Below are positions 43,070-52,585 of a DNA stretch of 64,000 bases, piece after piece. The translations under genes and the position numbers were made by a program. The DNA is from Prochlorococcus sp. AG-347-L17 (GTDB lineage: Bacteria > Cyanobacteriota > Cyanobacteriia > PCC-6307 > Cyanobiaceae): NCBI GenBank assembly GCA_003278925.1, contig QCCN01000008.1:1-64000 (forward strand), written 5' to 3'. The notes under the pieces were generated by a model. That model was not told the DNA's origin and made no database searches. It saw nothing but the letters and a program-made list of their open reading frames with translations. Within the stretch, counting starts at the first letter, position 1; every line of letters starts with the position of its first letter.

Positions 43070-44566
43070 GTGACTTCATCTAAAAATCCCACTAATGACA
43101 ATAGTTACTTTGATGCAGTCTTAGTAGGAGCGGGGATAATGAGTAGTACTTTAGCCCTCCTAATTTCAGAAGTTTTACCAGATATAAAATTTCTTATTAT
43201 AGAAAAATTAAATGCTCCAGGAAGTGAAAGTACTGGCGCTTTTAATAATGCAGGTACAGGACATGCCGCTAATTGCGAATTAAACTATACCCCTTTAGAT
43301 GAATTAGGAAATCTAACAATAGATAAAGCGCTCTCAATAAATCGTTCTTTTGAAACATCCATGTCTTTATGGGCCTCATTGTATGAAGCAGGGAAAATTG
43401 ATATTAAGAAGTTTCTAAAATTTATTCCTCATATTAGCTTTGTGTCTGGTCAGGATAATATTTCTTTTTTAAAAAAAAGATTTCAGAAAATGAACGAAAA
43501 TCCTGAATTTATCGATATGGAATTTTCTACATCTTTTGATGAAATTTCATCATGGGCTCCTCTAATAACAAAAGATAGAAATCAATCTACTCAAATTGCT
43601 GCTACCAGAATAGGTAGAGGAACTGATATTAATTTTGAGGCTTTAACTAAAGAGTATTTGTCATTAGTTTCCTTAAACAAAAATGTTGAAATTAGATACA
43701 AAACAGAATTATTAGATTTAAAGAAAATTGATAAAAAACAATGGGAACTAGAAATCAGTTCTGAAGGTAGAAAAACTTCAATTAGAACTGGTTACGTTTT
43801 TCTTGGTGCTGGTGGAAAAACAATTAATTATTTACAAAAATCAAAAATTCCAGAAGCAAAAAGTTATGGTGGATTTCCTGTTAGTGGGAAATGGCTTATT
43901 TGCGAGAAAAAAGATCTTACAGAAAAACATAACTCAAAAGTTTATGGTAAAGCTGATATTGGATCGCCACCAATGTCTGTGCCTCATTTAGACACCAGAT
44001 GGATTGATGATAAAAAACTTCTTTTATATGGACCTTTTGCTGGATTTACAACGAAATTTCTAAAACAAAGCTCATACTTTGACTTATTTAGTTCAATTAA
44101 AAAGAATAATATTTTTTCTATGTTAGACGTTGGTTTCAAGAACAACGATTTAATTAATTACCTAATATCACAATCATTAAAGAACCATAACTCAAGAGTT
44201 GAGAATTTAAAGAATATGATGCCATCAGCTAATCCTTCTGATTGGTATTTAAAGAATGCTGGTCAAAGAGTCCAAATAATTAAAAAAACTGAAGGTGGTG
44301 GTTCTTTGAAATTTGGAACTGAGATTGTAAATTCATCTGATGGATCATTATCTGCTTTGTTGGGAGCCTCTCCGGGAGCAAGTACTGCGGTTTCAATTAT
44401 GGTTGAGGTTCTTGAAAAATCTGCTTTATTTTTAAACGATAAATATAATCTTAAGAAAAAAATAAATGACTTAATTTATCCAGAACTATCAGTCTCTGAA
44501 AATTACAATACCTTCATAAAAGAAATTAAAAAAAGAAATAATTCCATTTTTGGTTTCCATCCATAA
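43070..44566 (+). CDS. mqo: Malate:quinone oxidoreductase
   Basis: A membrane-associated FAD enzyme oxidising malate to oxaloacetate with quinone. N-terminal FAD motif [73 protein letters not shown] and C-terminal [20 protein letters not shown]. 498 aa, GTG start. It gives the truncated TCA cycle a link to the respiratory chain. Confidence 0.94.
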   Translation: MTSSKNPTNDNSYFDAVLVGAGIMSSTLALLISEVLPDIKFLIIEKLNAPGSESTGAFNNAGTGHAANCELNYTPLDELGNLTIDKALSINRSFETSMSLWASLYEAGKIDIKKFLKFIPHISFVSGQDNISFLKKRFQKMNENPEFIDMEFSTSFDEISSWAPLITKDRNQSTQIAATRIGRGTDINFEALTKEYLSLVSLNKNVEIRYKTELLDLKKIDKKQWELEISSEGRKTSIRTGYVFLGAGGKTINYLQKSKIPEAKSYGGFPVSGKWLICEKKDLTEKHNSKVYGKADIGSPPMSVPHLDTRWIDDKKLLLYGPFAGFTTKFLKQSSYFDLFSSIKKNNIFSMLDVGFKNNDLINYLISQSLKNHNSRVENLKNMMPSANPSDWYLKNAGQRVQIIKKTEGGGSLKFGTEIVNSSDGSLSALLGASPGASTAVSIMVEVLEKSALFLNDKYNLKKKINDLIYPELSVSENYNTFIKEIKKRNNSIFGFHP

Positions 44567-44621
44567 TTTTAATTAGCTAATATTAACCAAGATGTAATAA
44601 GAGGAGAATTTTTCTTTTTAT

Positions 44622-46430
44622 ATGACTGATATATCGGTTTCAAAAATTAGAAATTTCTGCATAATCGCTCATATTGACCATGGTAAATCTACCCTTGCAG
44701 ATAGGTTGCTTCAAGATACTGGTACTGTGCAGCAAAGGGATATGCAAGAACAATTTTTGGACAGTATGGATCTTGAAAGAGAGAGAGGAATTACTATCAA
44801 GTTACAGGCCGCAAGGATGAAATATAAAGCTGACGATTCCCAAGAATATGTTTTGAACTTAATAGATACTCCAGGGCATGTTGATTTCTCTTATGAGGTT
44901 AGTAGATCTCTTCAAGCTTGTGAAGGCGCCTTACTTGTTGTTGATGCAAGTCAAGGAGTAGAAGCTCAAACCTTAGCTAATGTTTATCTTGCCTTAGAAA
45001 ATAATCTTGAAATAATTCCTGTTTTAAATAAAGTTGATTTACCAGGGGCTGATGCTGAAAAAATAAAACAAGAAATAGAGGAAATTATTGGACTTGATAC
45101 ATCTAATGCAATAAATTGTTCAGCAAAAACTGGAGTTGGTATTAAAGATATTTTGGAAGCAATCGTGAGAAGAGTACCTCCTCCTCAAGATGAAATTAAA
45201 CTTCCTACAAAGGCACTGATTTTTGATTCTTATTATGATCCTTACAGGGGAGTTATTGTTTATTTCAGGGTGATATCTGGGTCTTTAAATAAGAGAGAAA
45301 AAATATTATTAATGGCAAGTAAGAAAAATTATGAACTAGATGAGATAGGAATAATGGCGCCTGATCAGCAGCAAGTTGATGAATTACATGCAGGAGAAGT
45401 TGGTTATTTAGCTGCTTCTATAAAATCAGTTGCTGATGCGAGAGTAGGAGATACGATTACTCTTTTAAATTCACCTGCCAATGATCCTTTGCCTGGATAT
45501 AAGACAGCAAATCCTATGGTTTTTTGTGGCTTATTCCCGACTGATGCTGATCAATTCCCAGATTTAAGAGTATCACTAGAAAAATTACAATTATCTGATG
45601 CAGCTTTAAAATATGAGCCCGAAACCAGTAGCGCAATGGGCTTCGGATTTAGGTGCGGATTCCTAGGACTTCTTCATATGGAGATTGTTCAAGAAAGATT
45701 AGAAAGAGAATATGACTTGGATCTAATCGTAACGGCACCATCAGTTATTTATAAAGTTAATTTAAATCAGCAGGAACATATCTTTATTGATAATCCTTCT
45801 ACAATTCCTGATCCACAACTTAGAGAATCAATAGAAGAGCCTTATGTGAAAATGGAAATTTATGCTCCCAATGAATTTAATGGAACATTAATGGGTTTAT
45901 GTCAGGAAAGAAGGGGTGTATTTATAGATATGAAATATATCACAACAGATCGAGTTACCTTGATTTATGAAATTCCATTAGCAGAAGTTGTTACAGATTT
46001 CTTTGATCAAATGAAAAGTAGAACCCAAGGTTATGCATCAATGGAATATCATTTGATTGGCTATAGAAAAAATGACCTTGTTAGATTAGATGTTCTAATA
46101 AATTCAGAAAGAGCAGATCCATTAACTTCTATTGTTCATAAAGATAAGGCTTATGGAATTGGCAGAAGTTTAGTTGAGAAATTAAAAGAACTTATTCCAA
46201 AACAACAATTTAAAATACCTATTCAAGCATCAATCGGTAGCAGGATTATTGCAAGTGAAAGCATAAGTGCTTTGCGAAAAGATGTTTTATCTAAATGTTA
46301 TGGCGGGGATATTTCTAGGAAAAAGAAACTTTTAAAGAAACAAGCCAAAGGTAAAAAGAGGATGAAGGCAATGGGTAAAGTTGAAGTCCCTCAAGAAGCT
46401 TTTATGGCAGTCTTGAAATTAAACCAGTAA
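44622..46430 (+). CDS. lepA: Elongation factor 4 (LepA)
   Basis: A translational GTPase that remodels stalled elongating or initiating ribosomes. G domain [32 protein letters not shown] and [11 protein letters not shown], domain II, then the LepA-specific domain III/V and C-terminal region ([20 protein letters not shown], ending [20 protein letters not shown] and a basic tail). 602 aa. Located 55 bases after mqo. Confidence 0.97.
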
Positions 46431-46509
46431 TTTCTTTTAATTTAAAATTTATAGCTATTTATTTTTAAAAGAATTGGGTATATTTCATTTATATCTTTAA
46501 AAAAAGATT

Positions 46510-47355
46510 TTGGATATTAACTCATTTAATCGTGTCGGCGCAAATATCAGAAAAGCTGGATTTTTAATTGTACTTTTTTATCTTCTTGTTGTTTTAATAA
46601 TGAAATTTTTAGAGGCCAATAATTTTTTTGGCTATTCATTTTCAATGTTAAGCAATGATATCTTTGCCCCTCCTTCTCTTAATCATTTTTGTGGCACAGA
46701 TAGATTAGGAAGAGATGTTTGTTTAAGAACTTTGCAAGGATCATCATTAGCGATAGAAGTTGTATTCTTAGCTATTCTTTTTTCATTAAGTTTGGGTTTG
46801 CCATTGGGATTATTAAGTGGATATTTTGGTGGTTTTTTTGATAAATGCTTATCACTAATAATGGATACTATTTTTTCAATACCTGTAATTTTACTTTCAG
46901 TTGTTGTGGCTTTTGTATTGGGTAAGGGTATCCTTAACGCGGCTTTGGCATTGTGTATTGTTTACTCTCCTCAATATTTTAGATTAATCAGAAATCAGAC
47001 AATATTGGTTAAATCCGAAACTTATGTGGAGGCAGCTCAAGTTGCAGGAGCTGATGTTAAAAAAATTATTTTTAAATATATTCTCCCAAATGTAATAACA
47101 CCATTGCCTATTCTGCTTACCCTAAATGCTGCAGATGCTGTTTTGGTATTAGGAAGTTTAGGATTTTTAGGCCTTGGCGTTCCTGCGGATGTCCCAGAGT
47201 GGGGAAGTGATTTAAATCTGGCTCTTGCCGCTTTACCTACAGGTATCTGGTGGACGGCTTTGTTCCCAGGTTTGGCAATGTTTTTTTTAGTTTTAGGTCT
47301 TTCTTTTATCGGAGAGGACCTTGAAGAAATTTTTGATAGTCAAAATTCTGAATAA
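46510..47355 (+). CDS. ABC transporter permease, peptide/nickel (DppC/OppC) type
   Basis: A 281-aa inner-membrane permease: an extended N-terminus with one helix, LNHFCGTDRLGRDVCLRTLQ (typical before the permease core), then five helices including the EAA-like loop YVEAAQVAGADVKKIIFKYI, and FLGLGVPADVPEWGSDLN. By family it pairs with a DppB-type permease, two ATPases and a binding protein, none of which is adjacent. TTG start. Confidence 0.88.
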   Translation: MDINSFNRVGANIRKAGFLIVLFYLLVVLIMKFLEANNFFGYSFSMLSNDIFAPPSLNHFCGTDRLGRDVCLRTLQGSSLAIEVVFLAILFSLSLGLPLGLLSGYFGGFFDKCLSLIMDTIFSIPVILLSVVVAFVLGKGILNAALALCIVYSPQYFRLIRNQTILVKSETYVEAAQVAGADVKKIIFKYILPNVITPLPILLTLNAADAVLVLGSLGFLGLGVPADVPEWGSDLNLALAALPTGIWWTALFPGLAMFFLVLGLSFIGEDLEEIFDSQNSE

Positions 47356-47357
47356 AT

Positions 47358-48029
47358 TTAGTTATCTGTAACAGGATCAAGTTCTCCTTGATCATTCAAC
47401 TTTGGATATTCTTTAGCTGATTTTTTATACACCGCAGCTAATTCTGGGTAACACCATTCAAAAAGTGTTTTTTGATATTCATCCATATTTAACCCTTCTC
47501 CATTAGAGGGCAATATACCTTTATTTTTTCTCTGGCGAACAGCTTCAAATAATAATACAGAAGCAGCAACTGAAACATTCAGAGATTGAACCATACCTCT
47601 CATAGGTATAAAAATTGATTGATCAACCATTGATATAAGTTCATTACTTAGTCCCCATTTTTCTGCTCCTAAAACAAAACATGTATTTTGAGAATAATCA
47701 AAATTTCTATAATCTACAGATTCACTATTAAGAGTCGTTCCATATAATTTAAAGCCCTTATTCTTTAAATCAGATATTGCAGTGATAGTGTTTTCATGAT
47801 TATTCAGTTTTACCCATTTTTGACTTCCTTGAGCTGTACTATTAAAAGTCTTAACGGCATTCGTTTTGCTAATAAAATTTGCTTCGAAAACTCCTGCCGC
47901 ATCACATGTCCTTAATATCGCCGATAAATTATGTGGTTTATTGACATCCTCAACTAAAACTGTCAAGTTTTTCATTCTGCAATCTAAAACATTTTTGATT
48001 CGTTCAAATCTTCTCGGCAAAATTGACAT
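47358..48029 (-). CDS. trmH: tRNA (guanosine-2'-O)-methyltransferase TrmH (SpoU family)
   Basis: A knotted SPOUT methyltransferase modifying Gm18 in tRNA. N-terminal RRFERIKNVLDCRMKNLTVL and VNKPHNLSAILRTCDAAGVF, then CFVLGAEKWGLSNELI, FIPMRGMVQSLNVSVAASVL and a C-terminal extension. 223 aa. The stop lies 2 bases from the permease gene's stop (convergent). Confidence 0.9.
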   Translation of the reverse strand: MSILPRRFERIKNVLDCRMKNLTVLVEDVNKPHNLSAILRTCDAAGVFEANFISKTNAVKTFNSTAQGSQKWVKLNNHENTITAISDLKNKGFKLYGTTLNSESVDYRNFDYSQNTCFVLGAEKWGLSNELISMVDQSIFIPMRGMVQSLNVSVAASVLLFEAVRQRKNKGILPSNGEGLNMDEYQKTLFEWCYPELAAVYKKSAKEYPKLNDQGELDPVTDN

Positions 48030-48125
48030 TTATAATTTTTTCACACTTTTAAATTATATTCAAAAAATATTGATTACCTATTAAATCTCTTGGTTTATAA
48101 TATTTTGGTAGTTTAAATTAACTCA

Positions 48126-48329
48126 ATGGCATACATAGAATGGGACTATACATTAATAACAAGCATGGTAGAAAAACAAGGGTGGGATTTACCTGATCGT
48201 GAATCGGAAGAATGGAATAAATTTAACGATGAATTAGGAGAAAAAATGCGAGGCGTTGGACTTATTTTTGAAAAATATTGTAAATTCACTCCTGACGTAG
48301 GAGAAGGAGTTCATCTTCTAGATGACTGA
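48126..48329 (+). CDS. 67-aa acidic hypothetical protein
   Basis: ATG start, MAYIEWDYTLITSMVEKQGW, then acidic helices (RESEEWNKFNDELGEKMRG) ending HLLDD. Soluble. A strong hairpin follows its stop, supporting a short monocistronic transcript. No family named. Confidence 0.7.
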   Translation: MAYIEWDYTLITSMVEKQGWDLPDRESEEWNKFNDELGEKMRGVGLIFEKYCKFTPDVGEGVHLLDD

Positions 48330-48342
48330 TCATAAATAGTTT

Positions 48343-48376
48343 TAAACCATTGATGTATCCCTTAATCAATGGTTTA
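48343..48376 (+). terminator. 12-bp hairpin after the 67-aa gene
   Basis: TTAAACCATTGAT (from 48342) pairs with ATCAATGGTTTA (to 48376) around a 10-base loop. The downstream sequence is AT-rich without a pure T tract. Function as a terminator is likely but not ideal. Confidence 0.65.
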
Positions 48377-48506
48377 TTAATTAATAAGATAATATAATTT
48401 CACTAAATTAGAACTGGCAATTATTAAGGCTTTATAAAGCTTGTACTCTAAAAAAATTTTTTTATTCCACAAAAAAGTTATTTAATTTCTATATTTGAAT
48501 AAAAAT

Positions 48507-48899
48507 ATGAAAAATAAATTAACCTTTTTATTCGATGGTGGTTGTCCACTTTGTTTGAGGGAAACAAATTTTCTTAAAAAAAGAGATAAATTAAATCAAA
48601 TTGCATTTATAGATATAAATAGTAAGGATTATGATCAAAGTCTTTTTAATGACATCTCATATTCAGAAGCAATGTCAAACCTGCATGGGATTATTGAAAA
48701 TGGTGAAATTATTAGGGGACTAGATGTACTTGCATATTCTTATGAATTAGTTGGTTTAGGTTGGGTTTATTATCCCTTGAAGATTAAGCTCTTATCTCCA
48801 TTATTGAGATTGGTTTACAGATATTGGGCAAAATATAGACTTCAAATTACAGGTAGATCCGATATTGAAAAACTTTGTACCTCACAATGTGAACAATAA
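48507..48899 (+). CDS. Thiol-disulfide oxidoreductase of the DCC family (DUF393)
   Basis: A thioredoxin-like protein: LTFLFDGGCPLCLRETNFLK carries the DxxCPxC site, followed by IAFIDINSKDYDQS, HGIIENGEIIRGLDVLAYSY and a C-terminal CxxQC (LCTSQCEQ). ATG 48507 is chosen; the frame is open to a TTG at 48495. Two bases separate its stop from the next ATG, so it is the first gene of a four-gene operon ending in the photolyase homologue. Confidence 0.85.
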   Translation: MKNKLTFLFDGGCPLCLRETNFLKKRDKLNQIAFIDINSKDYDQSLFNDISYSEAMSNLHGIIENGEIIRGLDVLAYSYELVGLGWVYYPLKIKLLSPLLRLVYRYWAKYRLQITGRSDIEKLCTSQCEQ

Positions 48900-48901
48900 A
48901 T

Positions 48902-49138
48902 ATGGAAAGTATCGATATAGACAGAATAATAGAAATGTGTTGGGAAGATAGAACACCCTTTGAAGCTATCGAGTATCAATTTGGTTTAAAAGAGGAAGAT
49001 GCGATAAAAATTATGCGTCAAAATCTTAAACCCAAATCTTTCAAAGTCTGGAGAAAGAGAGTTTCGGGAAGAAATACAAAACATATGGCCCTTAAAGATT
49101 CAACTAGATTTAAATCTACTCATAAAAGAAAATTATAA
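48902..49138 (+). CDS. TIGR03643-type small protein
   Basis: A 78-aa protein with IIEMCWEDRTPFEAIEYQFG, EEDAIKIMRQNLKPKSFKVW and a very basic tail RKRVSGRNTKHMALK. This pattern is the TIGR03643 family, usually encoded next to cryptochrome/photolyase-related genes. The helix-turn-helix-like N-terminus suggests nucleic-acid binding (inference). Second gene of the operon. Confidence 0.8.
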   Translation: MESIDIDRIIEMCWEDRTPFEAIEYQFGLKEEDAIKIMRQNLKPKSFKVWRKRVSGRNTKHMALKDSTRFKSTHKRKL

Positions 49139-49141
49139 ATT

Positions 49142-49273
49142 TTGAAAAATCTTTCTACTAAAACTTGTCCTGTTTGCAATAGGCCATTTGAGTGGCGTAA
49201 AAAATGGAAAAACTGTTGGGATGATGTTATCTACTGTTCAAAAAGATGCAGTAACAGGAAGTCGCAAAGATGA
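49142..49273 (+). CDS. DUF2256 zinc-finger-like small protein
   Basis: TTG-started, 43 aa: [20 protein letters not shown] followed by [13 protein letters not shown]. The two CxxC-like pairs (CPVC and CSKRC) and the PF-W-RKKW core identify DUF2256. It is commonly found beside FeS-type photolyase genes and probably binds zinc. Its TGA overlaps the ATG of the photolyase homologue by 4 bases (ATGA), so translation is coupled. Confidence 0.85.
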   Translation: MKNLSTKTCPVCNRPFEWRKKWKNCWDDVIYCSKRCSNRKSQR

Positions 49274-50760
49274 AACAAATATCAATTATTTTCCCCAATC
49301 AACTTTTTAGAGAAAGCCCAATCTTAAAAATAAATTGTGAAGTTTTGATTTTGGAAGACTCATTATTTTTTGGAAATGATAAATTTCATAAATTAATTAA
49401 CCATAAAAATAAGTTAGTTTTTCATAGAGCATCTATGCTCGCTTATAAAAATTATTTAGAAATATCTGGCTTTAAAGTTTTATATATCGAAAACAAGAAT
49501 AATGTTTCTACAGTTGATCACTTATCGGAACTTATTAAAAATAAATATCAGAAAATAAATCTCATTGACCCTCATGATTTTTTAATAATGAAGAGGATTA
49601 ATAATTTTGTTGAAAGTAATAATTTAGCTTTAAATATTTTGCCTTCTCCTATGTTTATGAGCAGTGAAGATTTAAAAGATTTATTTGCATCAAATACAAA
49701 AAAACCTCTTATGGGAAGATTTTATGAGAATCAAAGAAAGAGCCAAAAGATATTAGTTAATCCTGATGATACACCTGAAGGTGGTAAATGGAGTTTCGAT
49801 GAAATGAACAGAAAAAAATTACCAAAAAAAATAAATATACCCGATACACCTAAATTACAAAAAAATAAATTTGTAGTTAATGCAGAAAGGTCATTAGCCA
49901 ATTTTGATATTGAGTTTATTGGAGAAAGTAACAACTTTTTATATCCAACTAATTTTGAAGAGGCAGATGCATGGTTAAATGATTTTTTTAAACATAGATT
50001 TTTCTTATTTGGAGATTATGAGGATGCTATTTCTAAAGAAAATTCTTTTTTATGGCACAGTTTACTTTCTCCTCTTTTAAATAGCGGCTTATTAACCCCA
50101 GATGTAGTTGTAAATAAAGCATTACTTTTTGCAAAAAATAATAATGTTCCTATTAACTCTCTAGAGGGTTTTATTCGTCAAATTATTGGATGGAGAGAAT
50201 TTATTTGCCTCGTCTATAAAAAGTACGGAACAAAGATGAGAAATAGTAATTTTTGGAATTTTGAAGATAAGCCAATTCCAAAATCTTTTTATCAAGGAAA
50301 TACAGGAATTGAACCCGTAGACGTTGTTATAAAAAATATTATTAAATTTGGTTATTGTCATCATATTGAGCGGCTAATGATTGTTGGCAACTTTATGCTT
50401 CTATGTAGAATTCACCCAAACCAAGTTTATAAATGGTTTATGGAAATGTTTATTGATTCCTATGATTGGGTTATGGTCCCAAATGTTTACGGAATGAGTC
50501 AGTTTAGTGATGGTGGTATCTTTTCAACAAAGCCATATATATCAAGCTCTAATTATGTAAAAAAAATGTCTAATTTTAAAAGTGGACCATGGTGTGAAAT
50601 ATGGGATGGCTTATTTTGGAAATTTATTAAAGATAATGAAAGCTTTTTTAGAAAGCAGTATCGTCTGGCAATGTTAACGAGAAATCTTGATAAAATGTCA
50701 GAGGAAAAATTAAATAATCACTTAAAAACGGCCGATAAATTTTTAAGAGATATTCAATAA
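49270..50760 (+). CDS. Photolyase-related protein (FeS-BCP/PhrB clade) lacking the cluster cysteines
   Basis: A 496-aa cryptochrome/photolyase-related protein. N-terminal Rossmann domain ([34 protein letters not shown]), then the FAD domain with [60 protein letters not shown] and [20 protein letters not shown]. In PhrB/CryB-type enzymes four Cys bind a 4Fe-4S cluster. Here the [16 protein letters not shown] region keeps only one Cys and the earlier Cys before the HH-x-x-RLM motif is absent, so no cluster is expected. Likely a (6-4) photolyase or light sensor using FAD. Confidence 0.85.
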   Translation: MKQISIIFPNQLFRESPILKINCEVLILEDSLFFGNDKFHKLINHKNKLVFHRASMLAYKNYLEISGFKVLYIENKNNVSTVDHLSELIKNKYQKINLIDPHDFLIMKRINNFVESNNLALNILPSPMFMSSEDLKDLFASNTKKPLMGRFYENQRKSQKILVNPDDTPEGGKWSFDEMNRKKLPKKINIPDTPKLQKNKFVVNAERSLANFDIEFIGESNNFLYPTNFEEADAWLNDFFKHRFFLFGDYEDAISKENSFLWHSLLSPLLNSGLLTPDVVVNKALLFAKNNNVPINSLEGFIRQIIGWREFICLVYKKYGTKMRNSNFWNFEDKPIPKSFYQGNTGIEPVDVVIKNIIKFGYCHHIERLMIVGNFMLLCRIHPNQVYKWFMEMFIDSYDWVMVPNVYGMSQFSDGGIFSTKPYISSSNYVKKMSNFKSGPWCEIWDGLFWKFIKDNESFFRKQYRLAMLTRNLDKMSEEKLNNHLKTADKFLRDIQ

Positions 50761-50864
50761 ATTAAGAGTAATAACCTTCAGATGTATTTGAAAAATTAAA
50801 AGAATATTATGTTATGAAGAAATATTAAGTACGGATGTTAACTTAGAAAATATTAGTTTATCTA

Positions 50865-51044
50865 ATGGAAATTGGAACACTTTTTTTAAAAAGTAATTCT
50901 ACTGGAATTATCACTTTTTCTGAATTAGATTGGATAACTACTCATCAATCTAATTTTACTAGGTTGGAGGAATCCATAGCAATTAAATTAGGCAGAATGC
51001 TTGATACAGGATCTATAAATATTGGTTGCCGTTTGAAATCCTGA
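50865..51044 (+). CDS. 59-aa hypothetical protein
   Basis: ATG 50865 to TGA 51044: MEIGTLFLKSNSTGIITFSE, a middle with LDWITTHQSNFTRLEESIAI, ending TGSINIGCRLKS. It is small and soluble with mixed strand and helix character. Similar short proteins are frequent in this organism group. No family is named. Confidence 0.6.
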   Translation: MEIGTLFLKSNSTGIITFSELDWITTHQSNFTRLEESIAIKLGRMLDTGSINIGCRLKS

Positions 51045-51063
51045 ATAAGTTTTTATTTTAATA

Positions 51064-51207
51064 ATGAATTATCAAAAAGAGAAAAAAATATTTTTTCGGG
51101 AAAGACTCCATTCTTTGAATATCTTTCTTTTTTTAGGATTTAATCTTTCACTTATTTCTATCTTAGGTTTTATTTGGTTTAATTCTGCAATTGAAAAAGT
51201 AGTTTAA
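51064..51207 (+). CDS. 47-aa single-span membrane protein
   Basis: ATG 51064 to TAA 51207: a basic N-terminus (MNYQKEKKIFFRERLHSLNI) followed by a hydrophobic helix (FLFLGFNLSLISILGFIWF) and a short tail. It lies 19 bases after the 59-aa gene and 51 bases before rsmB, all on the plus strand. Confidence 0.55.
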   Translation: MNYQKEKKIFFRERLHSLNIFLFLGFNLSLISILGFIWFNSAIEKVV

Positions 51208-51258
51208 ATTTTTGAATTTTTTGTATATTAAAGTTATCTTTAAAAAATTAATTATATT

Positions 51259-52576
51259 TTGAGCATAGGATATTTACAAAGAAAGGCAGCTTGGGAAATT
51301 TTATTAAAAGTTAGTTCTGGTGATTTTTCTGATCATGCTCTTGAAAAGGTTTTAAAAAAATTATCAATTTAATCCTCTTGATATAGCTTTTATTACGGAA
51401 TTATCTTTTGGATGCATAAGGTATAGAAAATTTCTTGATCTTTGGACGGACCATACATCAAAAATTACTCATAAAAAGCAGCCTCCAAAGTTAAGATGGC
51501 TTCTACATATAGGTTTGTATCAACTATTGAAAATGGATAAAATCCCATTTCCTGCTGCTATTTCTACCACTGTAGAAGTAGCTAAAAAAACAGATTTAAA
51601 TGGTTTAGCGGGAACTGTAAATGCGATATTGAGAAATGCATCAAGAAAATTTGAACAAAAAATCTTTCCGGAATTATCTTCTGATAGAAAAGAAAGAATT
51701 TCATATCTTGAATCATTTCCATTATGGCTTGTGAAGGATCTTTATAAATGGGTCGGCAATCGCGAGGGAGAAAATATCATTAAGGCATTTAATAAAAAAC
51801 CATCAATTGATTTGAGAATTAACCAATTAAAAACTAATTTAGATAACTTTTTGAAAGTACTTCATGAAAATAATATTGATGCTGAAATTATTAATGATTT
51901 ACATAATGGAATTACTTTAAAATCTAATCCAAGATCTATAAAAAATTTACCAGGATTTAGTGATGGACTTTGGACAATTCAAGATAGATCTTCTCAGTGG
52001 ATAGCACCTCTCTTAAATCCAAAAGAAGGTGAAAAGATTTTAGATGCTTGTGCAGCTCCAGGAAGTAAGTCTACCCACCTTGCAGAATTAACAAATGATA
52101 GTGCTGAAATCATTGCCGTAGATAGATCAGCAAAAAGATTGAAAATACTGCAATCAAATTTAGAAAGGTTAAATTTGAAATCTGTTAGTACCCTTAAGGC
52201 TGATGCTACGAGTTTGATTGAATTAAATCCTAAGTTTATATCTTATTTTGATAAGATTTTATTAGATGCTCCATGTTCAGGAATTGGAACTCTTTCCAGG
52301 AATCCAGATTCTAGATGGTCTTTAAGTAAAGAAAAAATAAAATCTTTAACTTTATTACAGGAAAAACTATTGGAGAGTATTTTCCCTCTTTTGAAAAAAG
52401 ATGGCACTTTAGTTTATTCAACTTGTACTATTTGTCCCGATGAAAATAATCTATTAATTGAACGATTTATTGAAAAAAACAAAACTTTAAAATTGGTTAG
52501 CCAAAAGCAAATTTTACCTAGCTTGGATAATCCTGGAGATGGATTTTATTCTGCAATAATTTCTTATAAATCTTAA
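51259..52576 (+). pseudogene. rsmB: 16S rRNA m5C967 methyltransferase gene with a frameshift at an A7 run
   Basis: TTG 51259 opens SIGYLQRKAAWEILLKVSSG with HALEKVLKK and then hits TAA at 51372. Just after the A7 tract (51354-51360) the next frame continues as YQFNPLDIAFITELSFGCIR through the NusB-like domain and the complete catalytic domain: LDACAAPGSKSTHLAEL, DRSAKRLKILQSN, LLDAPCSGIGTLSRNPD and VYSTCTICPDENN with both catalytic-type cysteines. Removing one A restores a full-length protein. Causes may be a true null mutation, slippage expression at the A7, or a homopolymer read error. Confidence 0.85.
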
Positions 52577-52585
52577 AAATATAAT

